Origin: Acanthochlamys bracteata
Lineage: Eukaryota; Streptophyta; Magnoliopsida; Pandanales; Velloziaceae
Length of the DNA: 64,000 nt
NCBI GenBank assembly: GCA_019914995.1
Contig: CM034139.1
Coordinates: 439,001 to 503,000 of the forward strand
Reading direction: 5' to 3'
Under the pieces are notes generated by a model. That model had not been told where the DNA came from. It did no database searches and worked only from the letters and a program-made list of their open reading frames with translations. Every line of letters begins with the position of its first letter. Positions within the stretch are counted from its first letter, which is position 1. Shown in pieces: positions 35,925 to 53,100 of the stretch. The position numbers and the translations under genes were made by a program.

Positions 35925-36457
35925 TATAAGAGATTAGTGGTTGTTTGACTTAACTTATCAGAAAAATAATTTTTTAATTTTAATTTTACGTTTTTTAATA
36001 TATATTTTATAAGTATCTAAAAACTTTATTTAGAAATTTAGAGGTGTAGAAAAATTCTACGCAGTGAGATCTTTTTATTGCATATTTTTATTATTTTTTT
36101 GAGATAAAAAAATGAAAACTTGTTTATCAAAAAATATAAAAATATTTTCTATTTTAGAAAAGTTCTATTTCAAAAGCACTTGCAAAAGCTCTAGTATAAT
36201 GCGTTTGGAATTGCATTCCAAACGCTACTTTTTAACTTTTCTCTATTTCATATTTTTCAATACATATTTTATAAGTATTTAAAAAATTTATTTAAAAATT
36301 TAGATAATGTAGAAAAAGTTTACGTAATGAGATCTTTTTATTGCATATTTTTATTATTTTTTTGGAAGTAAAAAAATAAAACTTATTTTTTAAAAAGGAT
36401 AAAAATATCTTCTATTTTAGAAAAGCTCTATTTCATAAACAATTCCAAATGACGGTG
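35925..36457. mobile_element. Two adjacent Tourist-like MITEs
   Basis: Two related elements lie head to tail (about 35925-36190 and 36191-36457). Each carries the core phrase GAGATCTTTTTATTGCATAT preceded by GTAGAAAAA, and GCGTTTGG or CCAAATG-like ends. Agreement between the two is good through their interiors. Confidence 0.6.
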
Positions 36458-37016
36458 CCTTTCCGTAGGATTTTTTTCGTTTTTTCCTATGTAAATCTCT
36501 TATTTTTGTGATTGTGTTGCACTTGTCTCAATTCTCGTATTGCTTAAGTAAGATTCTTTAGTGTGCTTTATGTTTCCGCTGCGTCAATCGATAATCAAAC
36601 ACACTCGTTATTTTCAACATCTACCACCAATGAAAAGGCATACCAAAATCTTCAATTATTCCATTACTAACATCCCATAAACAGTAATATTGAAAGCACA
36701 AAAACATAGACCAACTAAAGGCAGATTAAGAACACATTGATGAAGGAGACCTGTTGGGATCAATGGACTGAACGAATCCCACTACTCCATTGCACAGATT
36801 GCAAACACCTGCATATCTTTCAGTATCATAACAAGAAGAACAACAAATGAATCAAAGGCTATTACTGTTAATAATTTTAAATTAAAATCTTTGTTTTTAT
36901 TTTAGTTATTACACAGGGTCAATTATAAAAAAATTTTAATATAAAAATTATAATTTTATAATAATAATTTTTAAAATTATTTTTAAATTTATATTATTTT
37001 TTATTTATTAAAAATA

Positions 37017-37048
37017 AAATAAATAAATAAATAAATAAATAAATAAAT
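37017..37048. repeat. (AAAT)n microsatellite
   Basis: About eight AAAT units in a row with no interruption. Confidence 0.9.
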
Positions 37049-37698
37049 TAGATAGACCTAAAAAAAAATATAATTAGATCAGACTGATCCGAACCGAGCA
37101 ACTCATTTAGTCTGATTGGATTAGTTCGATTCATTCATATTTACACCTCTAAGTCTGGTATATTTTAGGAAGCCCAAAACATTTGTAGGAACGTAATTAT
37201 TCGTGGAAACTATTTGTGAGATAAAGGTATGTTGGAAAAACTCTTGTACAGAAGCTTAAAGAGATTGAAAGGTTATACATAAGAGACACTAACTCCTACT
37301 TATAATCACTGAAAGAGCTGTAATGTTTCAAGAGTTCAAGGAGAGTTTTTTGAGTCCAAGCTTTTAATTTAGTTTTTTTTAATCTTCCAATTTCCTTGAT
37401 TCTCTATACCCTACAAAAAGTTCTTTACTATCCTTGATAGATATTTCGAGGGTAAATTGATTTATATTGGATTATGACTAAGTATCGCACCGTCTAAGAA
37501 CGAAGAGCTTTTTTTTCAATTTTTTTTATATATTTTTTAATAAAAATTTTAAATATTTTATAAATTTTTAAAAAATTTTAAAATACAAAAAAATTATGTT
37601 ATAAAATTATTTTATTATTTATTTTTATTATTTTTTTAAATAAAAAAATTTATATTTCAAAAGTTTCTAAAATATTTTATTTTTAAAAAACTTTTTTT

Positions 37699-37980
37699 AA
37701 TAATCACTCTCAAATATCCCAATATAAAAATCACGACCCGTGATAGCATACATGATTCATTATTTTAAAATTTTAAAATAAATTTTTTTAATAAAATTTA
37801 TTTTACTTCATAAAATCTTATTTTTAAAATAAAAAAAACTTATTTTTACAAAATTCTTAAAATATTTTACTTTAAAAAATTTTTTTTTTAATAATCACTC
37901 TCAAACATTTCAACACAAAGATCACGACTTCTGATAGCATACATGATTCACTATTTTAAATTTTTTAAAATAAATATTTT
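37699..37980 (+). repeat. Tandem repeat of about 191 bases
   Basis: The phrase AATAATCACTCTCAAA, then ATCACGAC, then GATAGCATACATGATTCA occurs at 37699 and again at 37890 with few differences. Each is followed by a similar A+T-rich filler. It is noncoding. Confidence 0.65.
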
Positions 37981-38289
37981 AATAAAATTTCTTATTTTAA
38001 ATAATCTCAAATGGCCCAATATTCTTACGAAGATTTGGTAAGTTTTCCTATGCCAGACAGCGAACGATTCACTTAAAAATTTATGCTTAACTTTAATTAA
38101 GTCAGGAACGAAATCTTTGAACGTTTCAAGATAATATCTATAAACTCGTTTTTAAAAAAAAATTCAAAAAACTCGTTCCAAAAATACCCTTATCATAAAT
38201 GAAATTTTTTTAAAAAAATATTACAACTAGTGTTGACTAGAAAGCTTGAAAATGGAAACTCCAGACAAGCATTTCATCTTTGGCGGCAG

Positions 38290-38297
38290 TATAAAAG
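38290..38297 (+). promoter_or_regulatory. TATA box of the receptor-like kinase gene
   Basis: TATAAAAG, a close match to the plant consensus. It would put the transcript start near 38320 and give a leader of about 460 bases, which contains a possible 75-codon upstream reading frame at 38366-38593. Confidence 0.55.
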
Positions 38298-38365
38298 AAT
38301 AAGTTAAAATTCAGTCACCAGAACACGGTGGCGGCGACGATCTTTTATCTACCTAACTCTATCTC

Positions 38366-38593
38366 ATGATGCCACACGCAAAGAAAAGATTGTTTTTCTA
38401 CCGAGATAGAATTTTTTTGCTTTTCTTGGTGAGTTTTCATGAATCTCTTCTGTTTCTTGAAGATAAAGTTGGAATCTTTTTACTTCTGTTGTTGCTGATT
38501 TTGCTGTCCTTTGATTTCTTGGTTCTTGAGAAATTCGCTGTTTCTGAGTTATTGGTTCTTGAGGAGGATTCAAGAAACGTGAGAGGACAATGA
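38366..38593 (+). other. Possible upstream ORF in the leader of the receptor-like kinase
   Basis: An ATG at 38366 opens 75 codons ending before the kinase start. The product is Leu/Phe-rich with a hydrophobic middle and matches no family I know. If the TATA box at 38290 is used, this frame would lie in the leader and could lower translation of the kinase. It is unlikely to be a gene of its own. Confidence 0.35.
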
Positions 38594-38778
38594 CTACTAG
38601 TTGTGTTTGTTTTTCTACTTTCTTTTGATGTGCTACTCGTGAACACGAGAAAGAGAAAGAAGCCAGGACTGATTATAAAGAAAGAGAGATTGATTTCTCT
38701 GGGATGAACAGCACACGGTGTGTTTGGTCTCAATCCTATTCATGATTTGCAGCTGATAGAGAGTAAAAGAGAAGGAAA

Positions 38779-42900
<4,122 letters not shown>

Positions 42901-43991
42901 AGATGTATCTTTACAGAGTTTCAAAATTTCATCTGTTCTGCAAGTAAGATAGATCTTCAATGTTTTCAATACTACTTTTGTTCCACGAACATGTTATAAC
43001 ATTTGGACTCAGGCTTCTCAGACCTGTAGTGTAAATCCTTGAACTAAAGATGATTTCTGTACAGGTTTTACGACCAAACAAAGTAAATAGAACTTTAGTT
43101 TTGACTTCAATTCGCAGTGCACATTCAATTCAATGCAAACAAAAGAATTTGTATAATAGTATCGTAGAAAGAATTGTATAATTTATATAGCACGAGTAAA
43201 TTATACATTATAAAATCTTTATAGATAAAGTTATTATTATTTTTTAAATAAAAAAGACAAGCACGTTTTAAAAAAAGTTTCATTCAAAAGCTATTTAAAT
43301 TTTTTTTTATTTAAACCAGTTCCAAACGAAGTGCCTGTTTCAAATGTCCGTAACTGAGTTTCGTATTTGTGTTTTAATAGTTTTTAAAAGTGTGTTGAAA
43401 ATTGAAAAATATAACTGTATTTAGTGTGCAAATAATAAAATTAGAACTGAAGTTCCGTATGTAAAAGTAGAATTCTGAATTTTTTGTGTAATTTAAACAC
43501 ATGAACTGTTCGGAACTCAAAATCTGACAGAAAAAAGCAAAATTACAGACATTTGAAATACGCCCTAAGTCGACGAATTTCGCTCGTTGCCTTTTGAACT
43601 ACATAATTCGAATAATCTTATTTATCAACGATTCAATTTTACGTTTTTAATAATAATTTTTTTATAATATTGTATTAACGTTACACTTTCTATAATATTT
43701 ATTAACGTTGTAAGATCTTATTATACTTATTATTATTAGTTAAAATAAAATAAAAATACTTTTCATTTTATAAAAACATTTTTCGTAGGTACTTTTAAAC
43801 CTACCCTTAAATGAAAAACCACAACATGGCAAATACGCATTAAATAATCCACCTAAACCTTGAACTAGATAAAGTCCAAATCTTTGCCTCCCTCAATAAT
43901 AGCAGCAACTCTCTAAAGAAGAAACAACAAACGCACATGATCCATGCTCCTTTAGAAGAATACTTAATCAAGCAAAAGAGATATCCAAATT
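42901..43991. other. 3' flank of the receptor-like kinase, MITE, and A+T-rich DNA
   Basis: About 42901-43130 is the likely 3' UTR. A MITE occupies 43332-43565. About 43590-43830 is A+T-rich and MITE-like. No gene is visible. Confidence 0.45.
43332..43565. mobile_element. MITE of the GTTTCAAA-ended family
   Basis: The left end TGCCTGTTTCAAATGTCCGT pairs with the right end, in reverse GGGCGTATTTCAAATGTCTG. That makes an inverted repeat of more than 20 bases with few mismatches. The interior is noncoding. It belongs with 17568-17811 and 26875-27014. Confidence 0.65.
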
Positions 43992-43993
43992 TC

Positions 43994-45170
43994 AACCATA
44001 GTGTTGGAATTGAAATGGCCTTTAGCCACAACTATGTTTGCTGATTCAAGGTCCAAATTGTTAAATAAAGTCCACTTTGATGAGGTATTCAGTAAGTAGT
44101 CCACAAAGTAGCTGCTTGTAATCCACTATTCAGACAAATATAACTGCTATAGTGGTTGCAAATGATCAATGTTATCAAAATCCCGATTTAAATTTTAAAA
44201 TCCTACGATTTTACGATTTTACTTCACCCAAACGTTCCAGATCTTAAATAAAATCTTTTTTGAGTAAAATCCCACCAAGATCCTGATTTAAATCTCAAAA
44301 TTGGTAAGATATCGATTTTTTTACGATTTTACTTTTTAAAAATTTTTTGTAATTAACTATATTTGAAAGTCTTTTTTATAAAATTTTAGTGACTTTTCTA
44401 TAAAATTTTGAAGGTTTTCTGAAAAAGTATAATTTTGACATTTTTGTATAAAATATAGAAGAATTTTTTTATAAAATTTAAAAGAACTTTAAAATTCTTT
44501 TAAATGTACTAAAAATTCTTTTAGAAAAAAATATTAGAAAAACTTTTATAAAAGATTCATAATGGTATTGAAAAAAATTTTAACCATAGTGTTGGAATTG
44601 AAATGGCCTTTAGCCACAACTATGTTTGCTGATTCAAGGTCCAAATTGTTAAATAAAGTCCACTTTGATGAGGTATTCAGTAAGTAGTCCACAAAGTAGC
44701 TGCTTGTAATTCGCTATTCAGACAAATATAGCTGCTATAGTGGTTGCTAATGACCAATGTTATCAAAATTCCGATTTAAATTTTAAAATCCTACGATTTT
44801 ACGATTCTACTTTACCCAAACGATTCCGATCTTAAATAAAATCTTTTTTGAGTAAAATCCCACCAAGATTCCGATTTAAATCTCAAAATCGGTAAGATAT
44901 CGATCTTTTTACGATTTTATACGATTTTACTTTTTAAAATTTTTTTGTAATTAACTATATTTGAAAGTCTTTTTAAAAAAAATTTTAGTGACTTTTCTAT
45001 AAAGTTTTGAAGGTTTTCTGAAAAAGTATAATTTTGACATTTTTCTATAAAATATAGAAGAATTTTTTTATAAAATTTAAAAGAACTTCAAAAATCTTTT
45101 AAATGTACTAAAAATTCTTTTAGAAAAAAATATTAGAAAAACTTTTATAAAAGATTCTTAATGGTATTGA
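43994..45170 (+). repeat. 588-bp tandem duplication that includes part of a MULE-like MITE
   Basis: Unit 1 (43994-44581) and unit 2 (44582 to about 45170) agree almost base for base, with scattered substitutions and a few short indels. Each unit starts AACCATAGTGTTGGAATTG, holds about 173 bases of unique flank, then the left part of an inverted-repeat element. Only unit 2 goes on into the element's right end. The break points share AACCATA-like or TT-rich ends. Confidence 0.85.
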
Positions 45171-45289
45171 AAAAAATTTTAATAAAATATATCGGTATGT
45201 AAAATCTTACGATCTTACTATAAGATTCTGATTTTACGATTATACTCAAGCGAAACGATTCTATCTAAGATCCCGATTTTGACAACCTT
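44755..45289. mobile_element. MULE-like MITE with 9-bp target duplication
   Basis: The left end CAATGTTATCAAAATTCCGA and the right end in reverse AAGGTTGTCAAAATCGGGAT are inverted repeats. The repeats go on for tens of bases as GATTTTACGATT-type phrases. GCTAATGAC precedes it (44746-44754) and GCTAATGAT follows (45290-45298), a 9-base duplication with one change, as Mutator-like elements make. The first, partial copy begins at 44167 after GCAAATGAT. It codes for nothing. Confidence 0.75.
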
Positions 45290-46154
45290 GCTAATGATAA
45301 AAGAAAATATTTGGGACGAAAGAATATGAGGTAGTTATGTTCAAATTTATTTTCTTTTAATAGTTATAGCATGCTAACTATCATAGCAAAAGTTATGCTA
45401 ATGAACCAATGTGCAAAAGATGATTATCAAGCTAAAGAGTTGTATAGAAAAGTTAATTACTCAAGTAGACTAGCTATCAGATAAAGATTACTTACTATTC
45501 CGACATTGTATAAATATATTTCAAATATGTGGAATTTGAGGTAAGACAATTCACAAGTAAGAAAATGTGTTATTTTCACCTTTAAAAATTATTTTCTTAA
45601 AAGTCACTTCTAATCACTTTTAACTATACAAAAAATATAAAAAGTCAGTTCTAATTTATTTTTGGCTATTAAGGAACACAAAAATTCAAATCACTTTTTA
45701 TAACACTATTTATATAACTCACTTTCTAATAACTCGATTTCAATCCAAAAGAACACATCTCTAGTGTTTAACAAAGAGTGCAAATTTGCAAGCCAACATT
45801 ATGATTTCACTATATAATAATTTTATTTTGATATGGTCACACTACCGTAGATTTTGTCTTATTTATCTCTAAGATCTAATTTGAATTGCAAATTTTAGTG
45901 TGTGTCAAATATTTTGTTGTCCTAAACTACTTTTCAAACACACCGCCATACTTCCATCAAATATAGCCTTAAAAAACAGCATTTTATCTTTATTTTTTCT
46001 AGTGATTACATAGATCCTCAAAAGTAAATTATAAAGTTTACTTAACAATTGCACCCTTATTTAGCAGCAACAAAAATAGTTGCCTAACTTAGAATCTGAA
46101 AACTTGGGATAGTAGCATAGCATGGACTTGAAAGTCATTTTGTTTAGGCACTAA

Positions 46155-46412
46155 AGAGTGCGTTTGGAAGTACTTATTAAATAAAATTTTTTTAAAATTA
46201 AAAGTATTTTTATTTTTTTAAAAAAATAAATTTTATTTATTTTACTTTAAAAATAATAATAATATTATGTAATAAAAATATCTTATTACGTAAAATTTTA
46301 TTATATTATCTAAAATTTTAAAAAAAAATTTAAATATTTATCAAATATATATTAAAAAATATAATTAAAAATTGAAAAAAAATGTTACAGAAAAGCTGAA
46401 TCAACCGCACCC
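46155..46412. mobile_element. Tourist-like MITE with TAA duplication
   Basis: It runs from AGAGTGCGTTTGGAAGTACT to GAATCAACCGCACCC, bounded by TAA at 46152-46154 and 46413-46415. The interior is A+T-rich and noncoding. Confidence 0.65.
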
Positions 46413-46577
46413 TAAAGATGAACTAGATTGGACCACGGCATAGTAACTTGGGGAACACCATGGCGACATCCGCCAAAATAAAAAGAAGCAAATTCTGGTT
46501 TGCTTTCGTAGAGTAAGAAAATGATAAACATAGTTTAGGTAAAAAATTTTGGGTCCAGATTTCAAGTTTTTCCTTAT

Positions 46578-46806
46578 AGGGGCTGTTTGGTTTTTGCTTA
46601 TAAAAAAAATAGCTTTTTAATTTTTAATTTTTATATTTTTTATAAATATTTTTAAAATTTATTTAAAAATTTAAAAAATGTAAAAAAAAAATTATGTAGT
46701 GAGATTTTTTTATTGCATATTTTTATTAATTTTTTGAGTTAAAAAAATAAAACTTATTTTAAAAAAAATATTTTTATTTAAAAAAAATTTACCAAAATCC
46801 CCTCAT
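46578..46806. mobile_element. Tourist-like MITE
   Basis: It starts GGGGCTGTTTGGTTTTTGCT. The core phrase GTAGTGAGATTTTTTTATTGC marks the family. The right end (CCAAAATCCCC) is worn. Confidence 0.55.
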
Positions 46807-49800
46807 ATTTGGCATGGGTTAACAGCATGTTTGGGATTACTTATCCATCCCAATAAGCTCATTCTTAACTAAAAAAAATATACATAATTTTTTAAAATTT
46901 TAAAATTTTTTTAAAGATACAGATAAAATATAGATTATAAAATAATTATATATATTTTTTTATATTTAAAAAAATCTTTAAATAATATATCTAAAAATTA
47001 TTTTTTAAAAAAAATCTTTTTTAATAAGCACTTTCTAAATGAGTGGTTTACGGACTTTTCAAACTAAAAAAATTATGCATAGTGCTAAAATAATTTCAAA
47101 AGTTTGGAAGAAATAAACGAATTATATATCGTAAGATAATTATATATACAAAGCTTTTTCAGCTGTTCCAAACATGGCCATTAACATTGAGTGGCACCCT
47201 CGAATATGCCAAATAAGAATCTACCTAACGTTATAAGGTTGAGTTAGGATTCGGTTACTTGTTATAAAATGATTTAAAAATAAATTTTTTAGAAGTGAGT
47301 TATTGAAAAATAAATTATAATAAATAATTTATAAATATAAATGCAGGAAGCTACTAAAGTGATTTTTTAGTAAAAAAAAGTTAATTTAGAAATATTTCAA
47401 AAGTAAACAAGTTTCTATCATAGTTGTAAAATTCGGACCGGCCCGTCCGGATCGACCCGGAGCATAAATCAGTCTGGATTTATAATAAAATCATTTATGC
47501 AATCGACTCGTTTCGACCCGCTCGTTCGGATCAAATCAGATTAAATTAAATTTTAAAAAATTTAAATTTGTGATATATTGATACAAAAATAATTATTAGT
47601 AGCCTTATATTGAAATATAATATATAGTTTAAATTTTACATTTGGATGTGATAATGTAAAAAAATAAATTTATTATATTTTATTTGTAAATATTTATTAT
47701 AAGTGATTTTTAAGTTCTTATATTACTAATTCTATTAAATTATAAGAAAAATAATAAAATTATTTCAAAACAAAAAATGTCTTTTAAAATTTATTATTTA
47801 AAATATTTTTTGTTTTTTTATATATTTTTGTTAGTTTATTTTTTTTATACTTTCTAATAAAAAAAAATAATAAACATTCGTGCTACCGTCAATACTTTGA
47901 TATTTTTAATATAACAGTTCAACCTGTTAACCTGATGAATCGGATAGTTTTTCGGTTCAATATTCGGTCCGATTTTTAAATAGAATTTTTTTAAAATAAA
48001 AAATAGTTTTATTTATTTTAAAAAAAATTTATTTTTATTTAAAAAAAATAATAAAATAAAAAAATATGTAAAAAAATTATATATTTTTAAAATATAAAAT
48101 AAAATAAAATAAAATTATTAGAATAGAGTGAAACGCACTCTTAAACGGCCACTTAATAACAGTAAAATAACCGTATTAAATGCAATCAATTGCAAAGAAA
48201 CAAACGAATTTATAAGATGAAATCAGTTGCAAAGAAACAAACAAGTTCTATTAAGGCAGAATCAATCCGGTCTTTTTTATTTTCTTTTCTTGTGTCTGTA
48301 GAGACACCTCCTACCTCTACTAAGGCCAATTTAATATCGCTTATCAAAAAAATAATTTTTTAAGTTTTTAATTGTATTTTTTCAATATATATTTTTTTCA
48401 TTATATATAAGTGTATAGAAAATTTATTTAAAAATTTAGAAAGTATAAAAAAAATCTATTTTTATTGTATCTTTTTATTATTTTTAAAAATAAAAAAATA
48501 AAATTCATTTTTTAAAAAAATAAAAATATTTTATAAAGTTCAAATTTATAAGCACTTTCGAACGCTTTTTAACTCTGTTAATAAAGGACGTTAAGAAATT
48601 TAAAATTTTAAAATTTTAAAAAAATCTCTGTTTCGTAACACTCCCGAACGTCTCTAACTACTGTATCCGACCGTTGATTCCTAAATAATAATAATAATAA
48701 TGAACAAATAACGGTAACTGGTTGCATTGCATTAATGGCATGAGATGGGTGGGATGGAGAGATGTTCGAGAGATTTTAAAATAAAGTTTTTTAAAGTTGA
48801 AAGTATTTTTATTTTTTTTGAAAAATATTTTATTTTTTATCTTTAAAATAATAATAAAAATTATTATAATAAATTTTTATATATTTTTAAAATTTTCAAA
48901 TATTTATAAAATATATATTAAAAAATAAAAATTATTTTTTGATAAGCTGAATCAAACCGTCGTCGAAATGCTTGGTTCAGTTTTTCGGTGTGTGTCCTAT
49001 TTCGGTGCCCTATCTTTTTATAAAATATGCAACTTTTTTTCTTCTTCTAATTTTAAACCAAGTTTTTTTTCTTTTATAAATTCAATAATTAAAGAAGCAT
49101 TCAAGAATACTTATAAAATAAATTCTCTTAAATTAATTTTTTTTAAAACTTATTTTATAATCTTAAAATTATTATATATATATAGTTAAAGTTTTTGACA
49201 TATATTTTTTTTATATTTTATAAAATTTCTGTATAATATTTTTAAATTTATGATAAATTTATAAATATTTATTTGGAATGAAATATATTAAAATGCTTAA
49301 TCAATTAATATTTTAAGTACAAAATCTCATATCTATTTTATAATAAAAAAAAGTATAAAATCTTTTCTAAGTAAGCTAAGCGTATTTATAATATTTTTAC
49401 TTAAATTCTTTTATTAATTATTTTTTCCATTTTTTACGTTATTGTGCTTTTATACATAAAAAATAGATAATATATAATTCCGCATTGTATTCCTTTAAAG
49501 AATAGTTTCATATGGGTTAATAAGTTCTAAGTTTTTTTTTTAATCGTCAATTTGTTTCTAGATTATGAAATATTACGAAATTTTATACAATATTTTAGAA
49601 AAGTTTTTAAAATTTTCAAAAATATAATAAATTATATGTTCTAAAATTTTTACATATATAATTTTTATTATTTTTGACAAGAAAATTCTATTAAAACTTT
49701 TTGTAAAAGAACACTTTTATTGTGACAAATTACAAACAACCCCCTAAATTCAAACCAGGTTGTCACTGTTGTCATATGAAGTAAGCAACAAAACTAACGA

Positions 49801-50138
49801 GTTTTTTTGTGAGCGAGTTGGTGAACCTGTCAGTGTTCTTATCTGAGATGCTTATCATGTGCTGTTTTTTTTTTTTTTTCTGAAAACTTTTGTTCTGTTT
49901 ACGTTTGTGATTCTTATTCATTCATCCATCAAGAAAAACAACAAACCCAATCCATCCTTCAATCTTTCTTCCTACCACATGCTCTCTCGCTCTCTCTCTG
50001 TCTCACTCTGCTTGTCACTGATGGTTTCATTGAAGAGCTCACTCTGCTAATCAATGGCTTCACACCAACACCTTTATCTCCATGATTTCTACTAGTAGCA
50101 GCAGTAGAAATAGTAGTAGTTTGGTTGGAGTTGATTAG

Positions 50139-53100
50139 ATGGAGAACACGGCATTGTTATTTCTACTTATTTTGTTGATGTTCTACTGTCGCGCTGGCAA
50201 TACAGCCGGAGATTCCGGCCGGCTTGCTGTGAAATATCTAGAGGCTCCCCGGAGTTTATCGGCTTCACCGGAAGCCACATTTCGGTTTGATGTATCATGC
50301 AGCGGCTGTGACCTTGCATGCAGGGTGAGCACTACTTGCTCTCGCGCTAATTTTACTGTATTTTTCTCGTATGCACCGTTGCTGCTAGCTGCTTGAGAGT
50401 TCTGGGTTTGGAGATGAAATGTTTGTTTTAGTATCACGTTTCGCTTAGTTGTTTTAGGATTTTCAATCGGGGTGTTAAGAGAAATGTTGGTCCGGCATGC
50501 AATGTGTTGTAAAAAATGCTGCTTAGAAGTGGATTTCCGGTCGCAGAACGCGCGCCACTTACTTCGGTTTATAGGAAGCTGAACGTCTTTAAAAGAAAAA
50601 GAATGCAGAAACAGTTTAATAAATTACAGAATTCCATAGGCTGATTCTTTTGGATCTTGGTCTGGTTTGATAGGCATCTCGGATTCAGCTTCTGAAGTAG
50701 GTTTCCAGGTATTGACTATGCGTTTTTTTAGCACGGTTGATCCTATGTATACTTAGTCACCAAGTGGTTGTGGAATTCATGTTTAAATTCCCCCAAAAGT
50801 TGTGGCTTTTTCTTGTATGAACCAAGCATTTTGAATAGAGTTTAATTTACATAAAATGATGTATGTCCTTTACTCTTTTCATGATGTGGATATGAAACCA
50901 TTGCCTAAGGAGCAGAGCATATCTAGATTGAAGCCTAAGAGTTCTAATAGGAGACCATTGGGGAATTCCAGTTTTCTAGCAAGTTATAGTGAATAAATGT
51001 ATATCGTTCTAAAGATGGTTTAATAATTTCCAACCAACATCTGATTTCGTGCTTGATCTTTGCATTTTTTTATTACCTAGTACTTCCTAATTACTGTAAC
51101 ATGCATATGACGCTGCAGCTAGACATTCACAAGTTTTTGAGTTGTACATCACGACAAGTGTCTTATACAAGCTTGCGAGATGGTGACCATACGTTTGAGA
51201 TCTGTGCCGATGGCTCTCAAAGAGTAAATTGTTCAAGCTACAAGTGGACTGTTGGTTAAGTAACCACCTTATATAAGCTTTTTTGTCTATATTCATTAAC
51301 ACAGTTACACAAATCATAAGGATTTTGCATAAGCTAGTGAAAGTTGCTTTTATATAGGCATCGCTACCCCACTTGGGAAGCTTTTCTGAAAGTTTCATGG
51401 TATGTTATTTTGCAGATACAGTAGCACCAACAGCATATGTTACATCGGCAATGCCTTTCACAAATGCAATGAATGCATCTATACATATTCGTTTCAGTGA
51501 ACCATGCACTGGTGGAGGTGGATTTAAGTGCAATAAGAATGAATGCAATGTGAGTGTGTATGCTTTCTTGTGTTATTTCTCATTACTTGGGTGAATCAGT
51601 AACAACTTTTCTTGCACACTACTGGTATGCACTTGTTTAACTGCAAGAAATGCTACATTTTGTGATTTTAGATATCGTGTGTCTCCCAAAATTTTATACG
51701 TGCTTTCAGATTCTACATTACGGTTTCTAGCATATAATCTGATTTCATGTAAAGAATACATGTCGATTTTCTATCCTTGAAAAAGAACATGACAGTTTCC
51801 TCATCAGCTTCTTGTTTATGGCGCGGGAAATGTAGTTCCATCTTCCCTCGAGGTTCTTCAGCCTGACTTGGAATATTCCCTTGTTGTGGATATATCTGCT
51901 GATATACAATATGGAAGATTGGTAGTAGTAATGGATAGAAGTTTTTGCACAGATGCTGCTGGGAACAGGTTTACAAGATCATCCAATTCAAGTTTCCTGT
52001 TACATTTTGGTAAGCTGGCATGCAAATAATTGTTATACCTGCATTTCCACTAAGTTCATTGAAATTAAATAGGAATTACCTATCAATAAACGTTTCAAAA
52101 GCACTGAAGATTCTGTAAGTGCATTTTCAGATCGAAGAAGTGTTACATTGGATGTAAAGACACGCATTCCACAAAAGCTACTTCAACTTGACAATGAGTT
52201 AAGAACTGCTCAAGCTACTAACAACAATAAGAACCTGAAGATCTATCTCTACTTTTCACAACCAGTACTTAATACATCTGCGGAAATTTTACATGTTCTT
52301 CACACAAGTAGAGGTTTGCTTTTCCCCACTAACAGCAGTACTCTTGGCAGCCGCCGCTTTGGCTATCTAGTAAGCAGTTCTCCTCTTTTCTTGAATTCAA
52401 TTATTTATATAGTTCCAAAAGGTTGACAAAAAGCTGTCAGCGATTTATTATTTTCACCTTTCTCAGGTGAACGATGTCCCAAGTATGGCTATAGTAACTT
52501 TCACCTGCGAAACAAGTTCTATAATTGGGAGGCAGGGCACTCCAGTTTCTTCGATAACTCCTGTTACTTTCCTCTATGGTAACGTGACTTTAATAGTTGT
52601 TGCCAGCGATTTCTAGTCTTAAGGACTTTCCAGCATGCAGCATCTTGTTACTGCAGCTTCTAAGACAATTAAGTAAAGGAGATCCATCTGAAGTTTTAAG
52701 AACTTCTAGATATGAATTCTTAAATTTAAGTAGACAAATTCAAATATAATTACATCCAACAAAAAGTGTAGGTTCATAAATGCATTGTTGAGCTTATCTG
52801 AATTTAACAAAGCAAACCTATATTGTGGATCTTGATTTAAGATTTTGGTGTCACTATGTGATGCCAACGAAGACAATGACAGAACTTTCATAGATATATA
52901 TCCAATTAGTTACTAACATATGATTTCAACTTAATTTTACTTTCCATCATCAGATGCTCAGAGGCCTTCGGTGATGCTAAGCACTACTTCTGATATGAGG
53001 ACAAGAAACCATAAAGTACCAGTGTGGGTAAGATTCGTGAAGCCTGTCTTCAATTTCAGTTCTTCAGCTATCTCAGTTTCTGGAGGACATTTGCTCAGGC

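Larger units (their letters stand above)
36458..38289. other. Intergenic region upstream of the receptor-like kinase
   Basis: No gene is supported. It holds the (AAAT)n run, a worn TTTACACCTCTA element end near 37140, the 191-base tandem repeat, and A+T-rich filler. Confidence 0.4.
45299..50138. other. Long intergenic region of A+T-rich, MITE-laden DNA
   Basis: No gene is supported over 4.8 kb. Besides the two MITEs listed, worn Tourist-like copies lie at about 47976-48154 (end CTCTTAAACGGCC) and 48337-48575 (ATATCGCTTATC to CGAACGC). About 47425-47970 begins TTGTAAAATTCGGACCGGCC and may be another inverted-repeat element cut by the copy at 47976. A CT-rich stretch at 49980-50010 probably belongs to the leader of the next gene. 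Confidence 0.45.

Noticed and set aside
48968-49189. 73-codon plus-strand open frame
   Set aside because: Phe/Lys/Ile/Ser-rich product from A+T-rich DNA next to worn MITEs. No start context or similarity.
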